DNA of 64,000 nucleotides from Locusta migratoria. Taxonomy: Eukaryota > Arthropoda > Insecta > Orthoptera > Acrididae. How positions within the stretch are numbered: the first letter of the stretch is position 1; the number at the start of each line of letters is the position of its first letter. The translations under genes and the position numbers were made by a program. Shown here one piece after another: positions 10,761 through 21,135 of the stretch. Location of the stretch: NCBI GenBank assembly GCA_026315105.1, contig CM048750.1, positions 165,568,549 through 165,632,548 of the forward strand. Reading direction: 5' to 3'. Under the pieces are notes generated by a model, which was not told where the DNA came from, did not search any database, and worked only from the letters and a program-made list of their open reading frames with translations.

Positions 10761-12304
10761 ATTTTGATTATCTTATCTGTATGTTTCTTTCATACTATAC
10801 CTGCAGGTTTCAGCGGCGAAATATCACCATCATATTTATGGAGTGAGATCAAGAGGGCAAAACTGATAATTTTCCCAACAATGCCTATACAATAACGCTG
10901 TTATCATAATACTTTATTAACCGGGCAACAACTGTCGAATTGATTCATTTCCTTGACAACACACCGCTGTGACTGTTAAAAATTCTTCATTAATAACACA
11001 TGACCTGTTTCGGAAATTAAATTTGCATCATCAGGTGCTTATTTCATTCAGGTAATAACCAATATGTCACATGAACTTTGAACTAGCTGATACCCATCAC
11101 TCATCTCGAGGTGTAACCAACTTGCCTTTAAAAGCATCTATAAAATTTCTTTTGTCCAAAAAGCTAGGCTCCGTCAAATATTCCTTGCTGTCTCCATTAG
11201 AGATCTATGAGACGTGGCCATTCTGATGCACTTGAAATATACTTTAGAGTCTTGACCACTAATTTAAATTTATTGAGGCCTTACGCGTTTCGACATTCCG
11301 TTATTATCGAAGGCTACAGCAAGACTATGGAATTAATATTCATCAAACATTTCGATAAAACATAAATGAGAACACACACCATATCTTTTAAAACTTATTA
11401 AAAAGTGAAACTAAACATTCCTTTTAAAAAATGGCTGTCAAAGACATATGTCAAACACAAAATAAATTTAACATTTAAAGTTTAAAATTCCCCCAGGACA
11501 TCCCTGTAGTATGGTCAAGTGCATACTAAATTCAGCGATCCGGTCAGTTATTAAGTGGAGAATCCGCTATATGGCGATGTTGTCATTCTACTTCTCTCTC
11601 ACTCACATATGCGCACTCACTCCCTCTGGGACTTTTTTTTATTTATTTTTATTTTTTTTATTTTTTTTTTTTTTTTATTTTTTTTTTTTTTAAATGCTGC
11701 ACAAATGTTACAGCTGATAACTACAGACGGTTTACTAATCTTTCAGTCGCCGTAAAACTATGCTTCGAAATAAGGAATAAAATAAAATAATTGTGCGCAA
11801 TACATATTGAGCAATTAACATAGGCTATTATCATAATTATTCAAGCATTAACATAAGAGTGGCTACTAAAGCATATAATTATGCACAATCAATCGTCGGA
11901 CAAGTGAGAAGAAAAAATAGGTTCCAAGCAGAATTTTAACTCGGGTGGTATGCGCAATAGGCTAGCGCCTTGCAAATTACACCACACTGACTCACGCGCT
12001 GCTGATTATTCAGTACAGGTGTAGCTGTTACGCGCTGCACTTTGATCGCGATTTTCGTGGAATCCAAGGAGCATTGGAACAAATCTTTCAGTTGGTGGTC
12101 TGGATGAGTTGCCGGACAATATACCTGCGACTCATCAAAATTCGTTGGTACCATACTTTGTGTTCCCCTTGTAAGTCACGACGTGAAATGGCTCCTGGAA
12201 AATCGAAGTTCTAACAGCTGCAACTTAACGCTTATTAAAAAACATAAATAAATAAACAATTCGATAACTCGTTACATGTAGAGAGAACCTCTGAGTTTTT
12301 GAAA
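10761..12304. other. Unassigned DNA with T-rich tract
   Basis: Holds a T-rich tract at about 11632-11692 and two short motifs of the GAAACAGG...TCATCAGG (about 11003-11036) and CGCGTTTCGAC (about 11286) type resembling the inverted-repeat elements to the left. No gene is recognised. Confidence 0.4.
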
Positions 12305-12560
12305 ATCTGCACCTACATCCATAGTCAGCAAGACCCCTCACTGTGTGGCAGAGAGTCCTTTGTGTAGCACTGCCGCTTTCACCTCATACTCCAGTCGCGT
12401 ATGGTTCGAGCAAAGAAACGATTTCCCATATGCCTCTGTGTGAGATCTGATATCCTTGTGGTCTTTTCGCGATATATGTATACAGGAGATTGCAATATAC
12501 TGGTTGCCACCTCGAGAACCTTACACTCTTGGAACTTTGACAGGCGCCCGCGCCGCGGTA
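12305..12560 (-). mobile_element. CR1-like LINE, 3' end (subfamily c)
   Basis: On the reverse strand the last codons of a CR1/L2-type ORF2 can be read as RISDLTQRHMGNRFFARTIR, the family's 'ERxxxRFFARTIReWN' end, followed by a 3' UTR with GTCGCGTATGGTTC and GTGTGGCAGAGAGTCC reading on the + strand. Heavily 5' truncated. Confidence 0.65.
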
Positions 12561-12729
12561 CAGAAAGTGTCTGAACCGGATCGCTGTTCGACATCGATCT
12601 GTCGGCATGCCGAAGGGCTTTGCTTCGTCGCGTGGTGCCTTGTATCTTTGGTGGGAGGGGGGAGGGGGGAGGGGGTGGAGCGGAGGTTAGCACACGGCTG
12701 GCGGTACGATGTTGGCTGCCGCAGTGACG

Positions 12730-14390
12730 TCACGCCCGTCGTTAGAGCTGCTAGAAACACAGGCTGGCGCATCCGCCATTTTCATTCCTGCGAATGCTAA
12801 AGACAGCACGCAGCTTATACGAGCAGTGTGGTTTTATTTAAGTTTAGTGAAATATTTTACAAGTGCCCGGCATAGGGTCTTAGATCGTGCTACTTTGAAC
12901 TTGCATTCCGCTCTTGTTTACATCAATATGTGGATTAGATATAAAAAATCTCGCGTTTTCTTTACTTATTGCTGCTTCTGTCCAAATACAGAAAAAAGAG
13001 CAAGAAACATATATGTCTGTGATAGAACTCGCGTACTACGTTTTTTGCTGCCGAAACTGGTCATCTAGATAAATTTTTAAGCGATCTTGGCTACTATTTG
13101 AATGATGACTGTCAATATGCGAGGTTTGTTTGCAGTCTTGCAGTAAGTGTTTGTTATGTACTGTGACAAATTCACCACATGGAAACTTTGTACGCAAATT
13201 GCTGAAAGTACTTCTATTATGTTACTGACAAAGTTTCAGAATGTATTACAAACACTAAAACTGAAAGGAATATAGTGTACAGGAACAAAAGTTTACGGTC
13301 GTAGAGGCACACGGTGCCGATGTTGGCAACAACCTTTGGATGCTATTTGAAAATCTAATCGTATAGAATGTGTGGACCATGAAATAAATAAATAATTCTG
13401 TTCCTTCTCTAAGGTTGACAGGCTTTTGTATACAATAGTACCCTTGTCTTGTCAGTAATTTAATAATTCTTATAAAGCAAACATTTCGTTGCCAACATTA
13501 GCACACTACACCGCCGCAGCCGTAAGTAAAATTTACCCAGTATTCTTTGCTAGTTATGTTACAGCCTCTTATAGATAAGCGTCAATATTGGCATTTACTA
13601 ATAAGAAATTGAATTGAAGGTGTATTTTGTGATAAAACATCAGGTATCGTACTATTCTGTCATATTGCATACTAGAAGTTATGAAGCTAAAACTTCGAAA
13701 TAGCCCAAATAGCATTCAACGGTAATTGCCTGTATCAGCATGGTACGCTGCCAAAGCCGTAACGAAACTTTTTGCCCAGTATATTTATATTTTCCGTTTT
13801 AGTGTTTGTAATACTTTCTCGCAATAACATAACAGAAGTATCTTCAACAATTTGTGCAATGTCAGTACAAAACTTTTTGATGAGGTGTATTTCTCAATAT
13901 GCTATATAAGAGTCACATGTTGTGCTCTAAAAACAGTATGTTCTGGGATGCTTTGCTGTAATATATTTTGCGGCTGCTAATTCCCTACAGGCAGCTTCTC
14001 TGTTAAGAGGTAGTACTTTGAGAAGAGCTGGACAAAACCGTAAGTTCAAATATCACAAACGATTATTACTATTAAATACTTCTTCAAGTCATAATAATAA
14101 CTATTTACTTACAATACATAACTGTGGGCTCGGTTCGGGTTCCCAGTTTTTGCGCCGACATTTAATGATACATTTTTTCTTCTCCTAGAATCTCTCGGGA
14201 AACTAAATGTTCTGTAGCCACCTCTGGAATGACTTGAGCAGTTTATGGCAACACAACCACCCGTAATGTCGTGCTAAAGTGCCGTGACGCAAATCCTATA
14301 GCACCGCAGCGTGTTTAAGCGAGCCACGAGAATGAAAATGGCGGATGCGTCAGCTCCTACTTACAGGAGCCTTACCCGTCGTGTGCGGCG
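12730..14390. repeat. 1.65-kb imperfect palindrome, candidate foldback or DNA transposon
   Basis: Outer arms: GCTGGCGCATCCGCCATTTT (from 12763) is mirrored at 14330-14354, 24 of 25 bases matching, and weaker similarity extends outward to about 12730 and 14390. Inner arms: the block around TATTACAAACACTAAAACTG near 13240-13262 is the reverse complement of the block around TTTTAGTGTTTGTAATACTT near 13797-13816, with similarity over more than 100 bp on each side. There is no transposase ORF. The arms are GC-richer than the interior and carry GCCATTTT/AAAATGGCGG motifs. Confidence 0.6.
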
Positions 14391-14674
14391 TTCTATTGTG
14401 AGATTCAATGTGGCTGCCGCGGTCGCGAGCTGCTACTACTTTACCTAGCAAGCACAGTCGTTCCGCGTCCCGAGATTACGGATGTAACTTACGTCAGGAG
14501 AGACTACTCAGGTACATGGAATCTTTCCTGTGTTGCGAGGCAGGAAATTCTGCTTCCATAATTGAAATAGACACCGGTGGCGAACAAGGCTGTCGGAGGC
14601 CTGGGGCGGCGACAAAACTAAATGAGGCCAACCGTAAACTTGGAAATCCATATATTACTATAAAAAAGTAACTT

Positions 14675-14773
14675 TTGAGATTCGTAGCCCCCCCCCCCAG
14701 GACGAAAGGCATGGAACAATCTAAAGGAAATAGATTTAGAGATTTGGAGGACCCAGAACTAGAGGTCGAGGGC

Positions 14774-14818
<45 letters not shown>

Positions 14819-14936
14819 AATAAAAAATTGAAAAACATAGTTTCGAGGTATTTGGAGCCCCCCCCCCCCAAGACGCGTGGCCCGGGTCGGTCCGCCCCCT
14901 CCGCCTCCCCTCCCCCTCCCCCCATAGTCCGCCACT
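14675..14936. repeat. Duplicated C-tract unit with poly(A)
   Basis: Two diverged copies of TT-GAG-TT-G-AGCCCCCCCCC (C runs at 14688-14698 and 14858-14869) flank a 37-base A tract (14779-14815). The end TAGTCCGCCACTA resembles the mirror of a CAGTGGCGG-type transposon terminus, but no partner was found. Confidence 0.5.
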
Positions 14937-14944
14937 AATTGACA

Positions 14945-15137
14945 ACGGCCGCGGTGGCCGAGGGGACTGAGACGCTCCAGTCACGTTCTGCACGGCCACA
15001 ACGGTCGGGGATTGAATCCCCCCTCGGGCATGGCTATTTGTGCCGTCCTTAGTGTTAGCTATTTCGTAAGTAGTTTGTAAGTTTAGGGACTGATAACCCC
15101 GTAGTTAAGTCCCATAAGCTATACAAACATTTGACAT
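14945..15137 (+). mobile_element. SINE-A, full length, 11-bp target duplication
   Basis: Complete + strand copy: tRNA head with TGGCCGAGGGG and GGGATTGAATCC (one base off the B box), body, and tail ending CAAACATTTGACAT. Flanked by perfect ACTAATTGACA repeats at 14934-14944 and 15138-15148. Confidence 0.93.
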
Positions 15138-15313
15138 ACTAATTGACACTATTCAAACGGTGAGGTCCCTTTGCACTTCTAATTTTGGCGATTGTTATTC
15201 CCGCCAGTGCCAGCGTATGAACTATAGCTGTTGTTCCGATTCACCATACCGAGTTACCTTCTGCGTTATTAAATCGTCATGGTTTTCGTGCCCTGCTTAG
15301 CAAAAATCCAATT

Positions 15314-15506
15314 TTCAAATGTTTGTATAGCTTATGGGACTTAACTACGGGATCATCAGTCCCTAAGCTTACAAACTACTTATGAACTAGCTAAGACTAA
15401 GGACGGCACAAATATTCACGCCCGAGGGGGGATTCGAACCCCCGACCGTAGTGGCCGTGCAGACCGTGACTGGAACGCCTCAGTCCCCTCGGCCACCGCG
15501 GCCGGC
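15314..15506 (-). mobile_element. SINE-A, full length
   Basis: Reverse-strand copy from GCCGGCCGCGGTGGCCGAGG (at 15506) to the CAAATGTTTG tail. B box intact. No clear target duplication. It lies in opposite orientation to the copy at 14945-15137, about 180 bp away, so the two could form a hairpin. Confidence 0.92.
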
Positions 15507-15769
15507 TTAATTCGTGAACATTTAAATACAATCTCACTTATAAATAAGTATGTTTGTAACACAAGTCACCATTAACCAAATCTGTGTGTTTAATTTAAGG
15601 TCAATAAATGTATTACTAGGATATTAACTGTATTTGTGGTTCCATATAACGAGTCATGAGCAAGGTTTAAAGGTCCTCCCTTCCATCATCCTTCAGTCGC
15701 CTAAGGTTCTGATCCTGTCTGCATCAGTATCTCTTGCAGCGTCTTCCGCTGGAGTTTACTGATCAACTT

Positions 15770-16005
15770 TGTAACGAAGCGTGCTGATCTCCGTTGCCTT
15801 ACTCCACTTCTTCTAACAAGAAAACCTGGAACGGATCCAACACCGATGAGCAGTACTCAAGCGTCGGACGGAAGAGTGTTTTATAATCCACTTTCTTTGT
15901 TGACGGACTACACACTCTGAGGATTCTTCCAGTAAATCTCAACCTGACATCTATCCTACACACAACACTCGTATATGGCAGTTCCATTTCCATTCGCTCG
16001 ATATG
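15770..16005 (-). pseudogene. CR1-like LINE, RT C-terminal fragment
   Basis: The reverse strand reads DVRLRFTGRILRVCSPSTKK then YKTLFRPTLEYCSSVLDPFQ, the conserved LVRPxLEYCSSVWDPxQ region downstream of the RT catalytic core in CR1/L2-type elements. The fragment is open for about 64 codons. No catalytic motif or 3' tail remains. Confidence 0.8.
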
Positions 16006-17165
16006 TCTGGTCCCAGAGAGTAGATTAAGGTCATCTTCACACCCAAGCCCAGCTTATTACTGTGCTTCACTTCCACTACTTTTTTTTTTTACCTTTCTTA
16101 CTAATGGCTGCCGCTAGCATCCCTTCCCCAGCATTCCCATCCGTCCTACTGACCTGCGTTACATTGCTGCTTAATGCAGCTTTCGGCTTGAGCAACAGAA
16201 CGCAAAGAACCTAATAATGAATAATTTGAATTAGAGGATCAACCAGTAATTAGCAACCAACCGAAATTAAATAAAAACTCGTTCACAATGAATAATGCTC
16301 ATATCCCGATCAAAATGATATCAAGTACCGTAAATGAAGCCTTCGCAACAAAATATTACGTTAATCTCCCACCCCACCTTATGACATATCTCAGCACTTT
16401 CTGTACAACAGTACCCGTTTTAACTTTCGAACTGGAAACCCTGTGGTCCCATTTACTCACAGAGAAATATTTCTAAAGACTCATTCACCAAAGGTTTATA
16501 AACCGCTTTGTGACTCTGAGGTGTATAACTCGTCCTGGTAAGTGCTCCGTGTTCGGTGTTCCTCGCATGAATTCTGAAACTCATTGCAACCTACACTTGG
16601 TTGCCCAGTAACTGACTGATTGGCTTTCATTGTCTGTCCAAGCTACTCAGAACCTCATTGTCCAAACTGAAATTACCGCTGTGCGAAAAACAATAAGAAA
16701 GATTTAAAACTTTTAACCTCCCTCACAGACCCTTACTTTTCTCCTTTCTTCTGAAACTATCCGATAATCCTGGATGACTTGGAATATTTTTACTACATTG
16801 TATTTACTTGTTATTGGCATCTGTTTTTATTTTCTTTTATTTAATTCCCAGTATTAATTTGCAGTTAAAAATCTGCAAAATATAACATTTCATATACAAC
16901 TTGCACAACACTCTATCATTTGTTAATTTCTTTACTTGGCTATGTTTTGCAGCAGTTAACGTGGATAGTGTAGATTACGACTGATGTATCAAAATAAATG
17001 CAGACAAATTCGGTAGTATAATTACGCCCATTTCCAAAGAAAAGTGATAGCCAGTGGGAGTGGCGTCATTTCAGATTTAGCAGGATGTCATCATTCTTTG
17101 TAAGGTGTACTATCTAGACTGGTAATAACCTCGCTTACAGTTTGTATCTTGATGTACTATTTGTG
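16006..17165. other. Unassigned intergenic DNA
   Basis: No convincing feature. A 62-codon frame at 16288-16476 has no recognisable domain. Confidence 0.4.
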
Positions 17166-17254
17166 TTTAAATGTTTGTAAATCTATGGGATTTAACATCT
17201 GTGGTTATTAGATCCAAGGCTTACAAACTACTTAAACTACTAAACTAAACGACT

Positions 17255-17311
<57 letters not shown>

Positions 17312-17402
17312 TACACACATATGCCCGAGAGAGGACTCAAACCTCCAATGGGGTGCAACCGTAGCAATGCGCCTTAGAGCGCTACGCCATTCCACCGCCG
17401 CA
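17166..17402 (-). mobile_element. SINE-B with (CA)n
   Basis: Reverse-strand SINE-B: the head GCGGCGGTGGAATGGCGTAG starts near 17402, the B box is GGTTTGAGTCC (one change), and a (CA)n microsatellite at about 17257-17305 occupies the position where the + strand copy at 8.4 kb has (GT)n. The tail ends in AAATGTTTG near 17167. Confidence 0.85.
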
Positions 17403-17546
17403 ATATCCTGTTTTAATGCTGTATATGAATTTATTTCTAAGACACTTTAGCTTGTTGCTATTCCTAGTAATGTGTCTAAATTAAATTAATTATTTTAACT
17501 GGGTAGTTGAAATTGAGCAGCTAGAAGGTATTGTAATCATAAGCAT

Positions 17547-18365
17547 ATAAAAGAACTGGAACTTAAATAGCGGTATCGATTTACTAACAACCGATACAAA
17601 ACCGTTACAGTTTGCACCTGTTACTGTCCTTCAAAGTAGTCATCAGCGTTTTATACAACCCGTTGCCAGCGATGTGGAAAGCGTAGTACACCGTTACAGA
17701 AGTTGTTCTGTTCAAAAAAATGTTCAAATGTTTGTAGAACTTATGGGACTTAACTACAGGGTCATCAGTCCCTAAGCTTACAAACTACTTACGAACTAGC
17801 TAAGACTAAGGACGGCACAAATATCCATGCCCGAGGGGGGATTCGAACCCCCGACCGTAGTGGCCGTGCAGACTGCGACTGGAGCACCTCAGTCCCCTCG
17901 GCCACCGCGGCCGGCGTTGTTCTGTTGGTGGTACGATTGGAGCGCTCTACTGCCTCTCGAGTCTCTCGAACAGTTCTGAACCTAATGACACGAAGTGGTT
18001 CCTTCATCTTTGGAATCAAATCAAAGTCACAAGAACTTAAGTCCGGGGAGTATGTTGATGGTACAGTGCGTCCCAGTTCCATCGACAGAGCAGAGCAGCC
18101 ACTGTATGCGCCCATTGTAATGCAAAATGAAGGTTGGGTTGCGCAGAAAGTGTTGCCGCTACTTTCGCATAGGTGGTCGTAGGTGACGCTCCAAAAACGA
18201 ACAGTAATATTGTGCATTGACAGCTTCCCGTTGTGGAACGTAATGCGTTAGTATAACACAATCACAGTCGTACACGAGAATTACCACAACTTTCACCACA
18301 CTGGGACTCTGACGCAGCGCTTCATAATGACGCCATTCGTTGGATTGGCGTTTTAGTTTGGCTCG
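17547..18365 (-). mobile_element. Mariner-family transposon, 3' part (copy M2)
   Basis: Reverse-strand remnant of a mariner element. Coding traces include YSPDLSSCDFDLIPKMKEPL and RVIRFRTVRETREAVERSN, matching the third catalytic Asp region of mariner transposases. The D2 block is frame-shifted (CITMG for HDN), so at least two lesions disrupt it. The 3' end near 17547 has CTATTTAAGTTCCA on the minus strand, the family's terminal repeat. It shares long identity with copy M1 at 18.9-19.8 kb and points away from it. Interrupted by a SINE at 17713-17915. Confidence 0.85.
17713..17915 (-). mobile_element. SINE-A nested in mariner M2, 11-bp target duplication
   Basis: Full reverse-strand SINE-A ending in CCGGC at 17915. 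Perfect GTTGTTCTGTT repeats lie at 17702-17712 and 17916-17926. The insertion splits the transposase remnant just after the RSNRTTN region. Confidence 0.95.
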
Positions 18366-18418
18366 TACATCTACATGGGATACTCTACAAATCACATTTA
18401 AGTGCCTGGCAGAGGGTA
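18366..18418 (-). mobile_element. CR1-like LINE, 3' tip
   Basis: The + strand ACATCTACATGGGATACTCT, ACAAATCACATTTAAGTGCC and TGGCAGAGGGT are the mirror of the terminal 3' UTR seen in the larger copies at 51.4 and 57.8 kb, including the (TAGATG)n-type tail. Only about 50 bp survive. Confidence 0.8.
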
Positions 18419-18887
18419 CGATGTTTCCCATACCATATCTCATTCAACGTTACGCTACGGCATAAGAAAGCCCCTCCTTTGCGCTCATAGGGCTCGAAGT
18501 GCTTCTGAGCAGCGTCGTAAAGCATCCATTCCTGAAATTTCCGTCAGTTCATACGGAAACCCTCGTGATACAATTTTTCGCATGGCCAGGCGTTCCTTCA
18601 GGATTCGAAGGACAGTCGTACGTGGCCTCTGGCACATTCAATCTTGATCCAACTCCGTTGTTGCTGTTTCGAAAACATAGTGACGCCGTTACGTTAGACC
18701 GCTCGCTCAGAAGAGACAGTGTTTCCCTCGATTCTGTGCACGCCGTTGACGTGGAACGGGCGAGTCCCTTTGCTCTGAGGTATGGTAGAAATGTCAACAG
18801 TGTGTGCTATCAGAGACAATATCAGATTCCATTGCATAATCCACAGCACTTTAGTCAATATTTAAGTTCCACCCTCGTATAAAAATT
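18419..18887. other. Unassigned DNA with a mariner terminus
   Basis: Most of this stretch is unrecognised although it is open in more than one frame. Its right end, ATTTAAGTTCCACCCTCGTA (about 18862-18881), is a mariner-type terminal repeat in right-end orientation, so an earlier or deleted mariner end sits directly before copy M1. Confidence 0.45.
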
Positions 18888-18917
18888 TGTGCCCAGTCGA
18901 TGGGACTGGGAAGTACT

Positions 18918-19100
18918 AAATGTTCAAATGTTTGTAGAGCTTTATGGGCCTTAACTACGGGGTCATCAGTTCCTAAACTTACAAACTACTTATGAACTAG
19001 CTAAGACTAAGGACGGCACAAATATCCATGCCTGAGGGGGATTCGAACCCCCGACCGTAGTGGCTGTGCAGACCGTGACTGGCGCGCCGCCGCGGCCGGC
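18918..19100 (-). mobile_element. SINE-A nested in mariner M1, 11-bp target duplication
   Basis: Reverse-strand SINE-A with perfect TGGGAAGTACT repeats at 18907-18917 and 19101-19111. A short deletion removes part of the head (the expected GAGGGGACTGAGGCGCTCC region is missing near 19082-19090), which would damage the A box. Confidence 0.95.
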
Positions 19101-19381
19101 TGGGAAGTACTGTACCATCCAACATACTCCCCGGGCTTAAATCCTTATGACTTTGATTTGATTCCGAAGATGACGGAACCACTTCGTGGCATTCGCTTCG
19201 GAATTATTCCAGAGATTCGACATGCAGTAGACCGCTCCATTCGCACCATCAACAGAAAAGGCTCTGCTAACGGTATACCACGCCCTCCACGTCGCTGGCA
19301 GAGGGTTCTACACAACGCGGATGACTACTTCGAAGGACAGTAACAGGTGAGAACCTGTATCGCTTTTGTATCGGTTGTGAA

Positions 19382-19386
<5 letters not shown>

Positions 19387-19431
<45 letters not shown>

Positions 19432-19743
19432 GCTATTTGTCCCAAACAGGCATGGTCGGCTTGTTAATGCATATTTGGCATGTTAGTAATTACGGGGTGG
19501 ACGGATGCCCTTCCTGCCGCCACCCCATGCCCTCTGGGAGGAAATGTGTACCCCGAATGTCTGCGTATAGTGTTATACGTGTGAAAGTATAAAGTGTTTG
19601 GAAATGTTTGCGAATCATGCAACTGATACGGGACTTGGGGACCAGCACGGTATTCACCTAGGGGGATGTGGAAAACCGCCTAAAAACCACATCCAGGCTG
19701 GCCGACTCTCCGACCCCTTTCGTTAATCAGCCGGGCGGATTCG
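19387..19743 (-). mobile_element. SINE-C with 17-bp target duplication
   Basis: A 357-bp element bounded by a perfect 17-bp direct repeat, ATCGGTTGTGAATAAAT, at 19370-19386 and 19744-19760. On the reverse strand it starts at 19743, has a B-box-like GATCGAATCC at the extreme 5' end straddling the duplication, a body with GGATGTGGTTTTTAGGCGGT, a GGCAGGAAGGGCATCC motif similar to RTE-partnered SINE tails, and ends in a (GA)n tail seen on the + strand as (TC)n at 19387-19430. It is inserted in the 3' region of mariner M1. Confidence 0.85.
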
Positions 19744-19960
19744 ATCGGTTGTGAATAAATAGTTGTCACTATTTAAATTCCATCCCTCCTATATTTATGA
19801 TAGGTGCTGCATCACATAGCGACGTCTGTTTTTTTTCTGACGCAATTCTTAATTGAATTAAAATATTTCTTTGATACTGTCTCTCTGTTGTGTCACTGCG
19901 TTAAATTGACCACCACGTGGTTAAAAATTCATCCACAGTCTCGTAACTAAAGTAGTTCAG

Positions 19961-20155
19961 ATGTTCAAATGTTTGTAAACCTTTTGGACCGAACTGCCGT
20001 GTTCATCAGTCCCTAGACTTACAAACTACTTAAACTGACTTACACTAAGGATAACACATACGCCCATGCTCGAGGAAGGACTCGAACCTCAAGCGGAGGC
20101 GGTTGCCCAGTCTGTACCGAGATGCCTTAGAGCGCTCGGACATTCCCATGCAGCC
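19961..20155 (-). mobile_element. SINE-B, degenerate
   Basis: Reverse strand: head with GAATGTCCGAGCGCTCTAAG, B box GGTTCGAGTCC intact, then the shared body and CAAACATTTGAACAT tail. No clear target duplication. Confidence 0.85.
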
Positions 20156-20197
20156 ACAAAAGTTAGGTTTTTACTCACATGTTAAGTGCTATCGACA

Positions 20198-21135
20198 AGA
20201 CTTCTAGAAGGCTTTTGACACTTGCAACCGTCTTCTAATGAAATTGCGGGTTAATGGAATATCGTCACAGTTGTTGAATTGGATTCGTGATTTCCGGTCG
20301 GAAAGGATTACAGTACGCTGTAATTGGCGGAAAGTAATCGAGTGAGAGACAAGTAATCTCTGACATTCTCTAGGAAAGTGTTGTAGAGCCCCTACTGTTC
20401 TTCATATTTATAAACGGTTTAGGATACCATGTGAGTAGCTCTCAGACTGCTCGCGGATGATGCTGTCATTTATCAGTTAGTAAGTCACCAGAAGATCAAA
20501 AGCAACTGCAAAATGATTTAAATAAGATATCTGCACGGCGCAAAAGTTGACAATTGACTCTGAATAATGAAAAGTGTCAAGTCATCCATATGAGAAGTAA
20601 AAGAAATCTCCTGAACTTCATTTATACCAAAAATAGTCAAATATGCAGGCCGTAAAATCAACTAAATACTTAGGAATGACAATTACGAACAACATAAATT
20701 GGAAAGGACACACAGAAAATACTGTAGGAAAGGCGAACCAAAGGCTACGTTTCATTGGCAGAACAAGATACAACAGTTCTACTAAGGAAACACCCTACAC
20801 TACACTTGGGTGTCCAACTTCGGATTAATACTGACCATTGTACGATACCCACCAAGTGAGACTGACGGACGATTTAGAGGAAGTTCTGATGTCCACCAAC
20901 TTTCTCATACGAATGTGAACATCTTTTTTTAGCACACACCTATATAGAGAGACATGATCATCACAATAAAATAAGAGAAACCAGATGAAAAACGGAAAGA
21001 TATAGGTGCTCCTTTTTCCTAAGCGCTATTAGAGAATGGAACAGTAGAAAATATCACAAAAGCGGTTCCAAGAACCCTCTTCCGTGCATTTTGTTGTGAG
21101 TGCCACAGTATTTATGTAGACGTAGATGTAAACAT
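20198..21135 (+). pseudogene. CR1-like LINE, RT to 3' end, degenerate
   Basis: The forward strand can be followed through the RT gene with many lesions: the AFDTxNRLLMKLRV region at about 20210, a decayed FADD region near 20455 (LLADDAVIYQL after small edits), then MQAVKSTKYLGMTITNNINW (20643), a stretch matching VGKANQRLRFIGRTR, and a 3' UTR with AGCGCTATTAGAGAATGGAA. The end at about 21135 has GTAGACGTAGATGTA, the (TAGATG)n-type tail. Multiple stops and frameshifts show that it is inactive. Confidence 0.8.

Larger units (their letters stand above)
18888..19791 (+). mobile_element. Mariner-family transposon, 3' part (copy M1)
   Basis: Forward-strand remnant of the same family as M2. After removing the SINE it reads through the Trp-rich segment before the third catalytic residue, then LNPYDFDLIPKMTEPLRGIR, RSIRTINRKGSANG and RWQRVLHNADDYFEGQ, the C-terminus of a mariner transposase. 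The expected second catalytic block is absent (5' truncated). The 3' terminal sequence CTATTTAAATTCCATCC ends near 19791. It carries two nested SINEs (18918-19100 and 19387-19743). Confidence 0.88.

Noticed and set aside
12379..13068. Several open frames of 75-120 codons near the GC-rich end of the palindrome
   Set aside because: They overlap on both strands, follow base composition and the LINE 3' UTR, and lack domains.
14494..14999. Frames rich in Phe, Gly or Pro, and Lys around the poly(A) and C runs
   Set aside because: Low-complexity artefacts of homopolymers.
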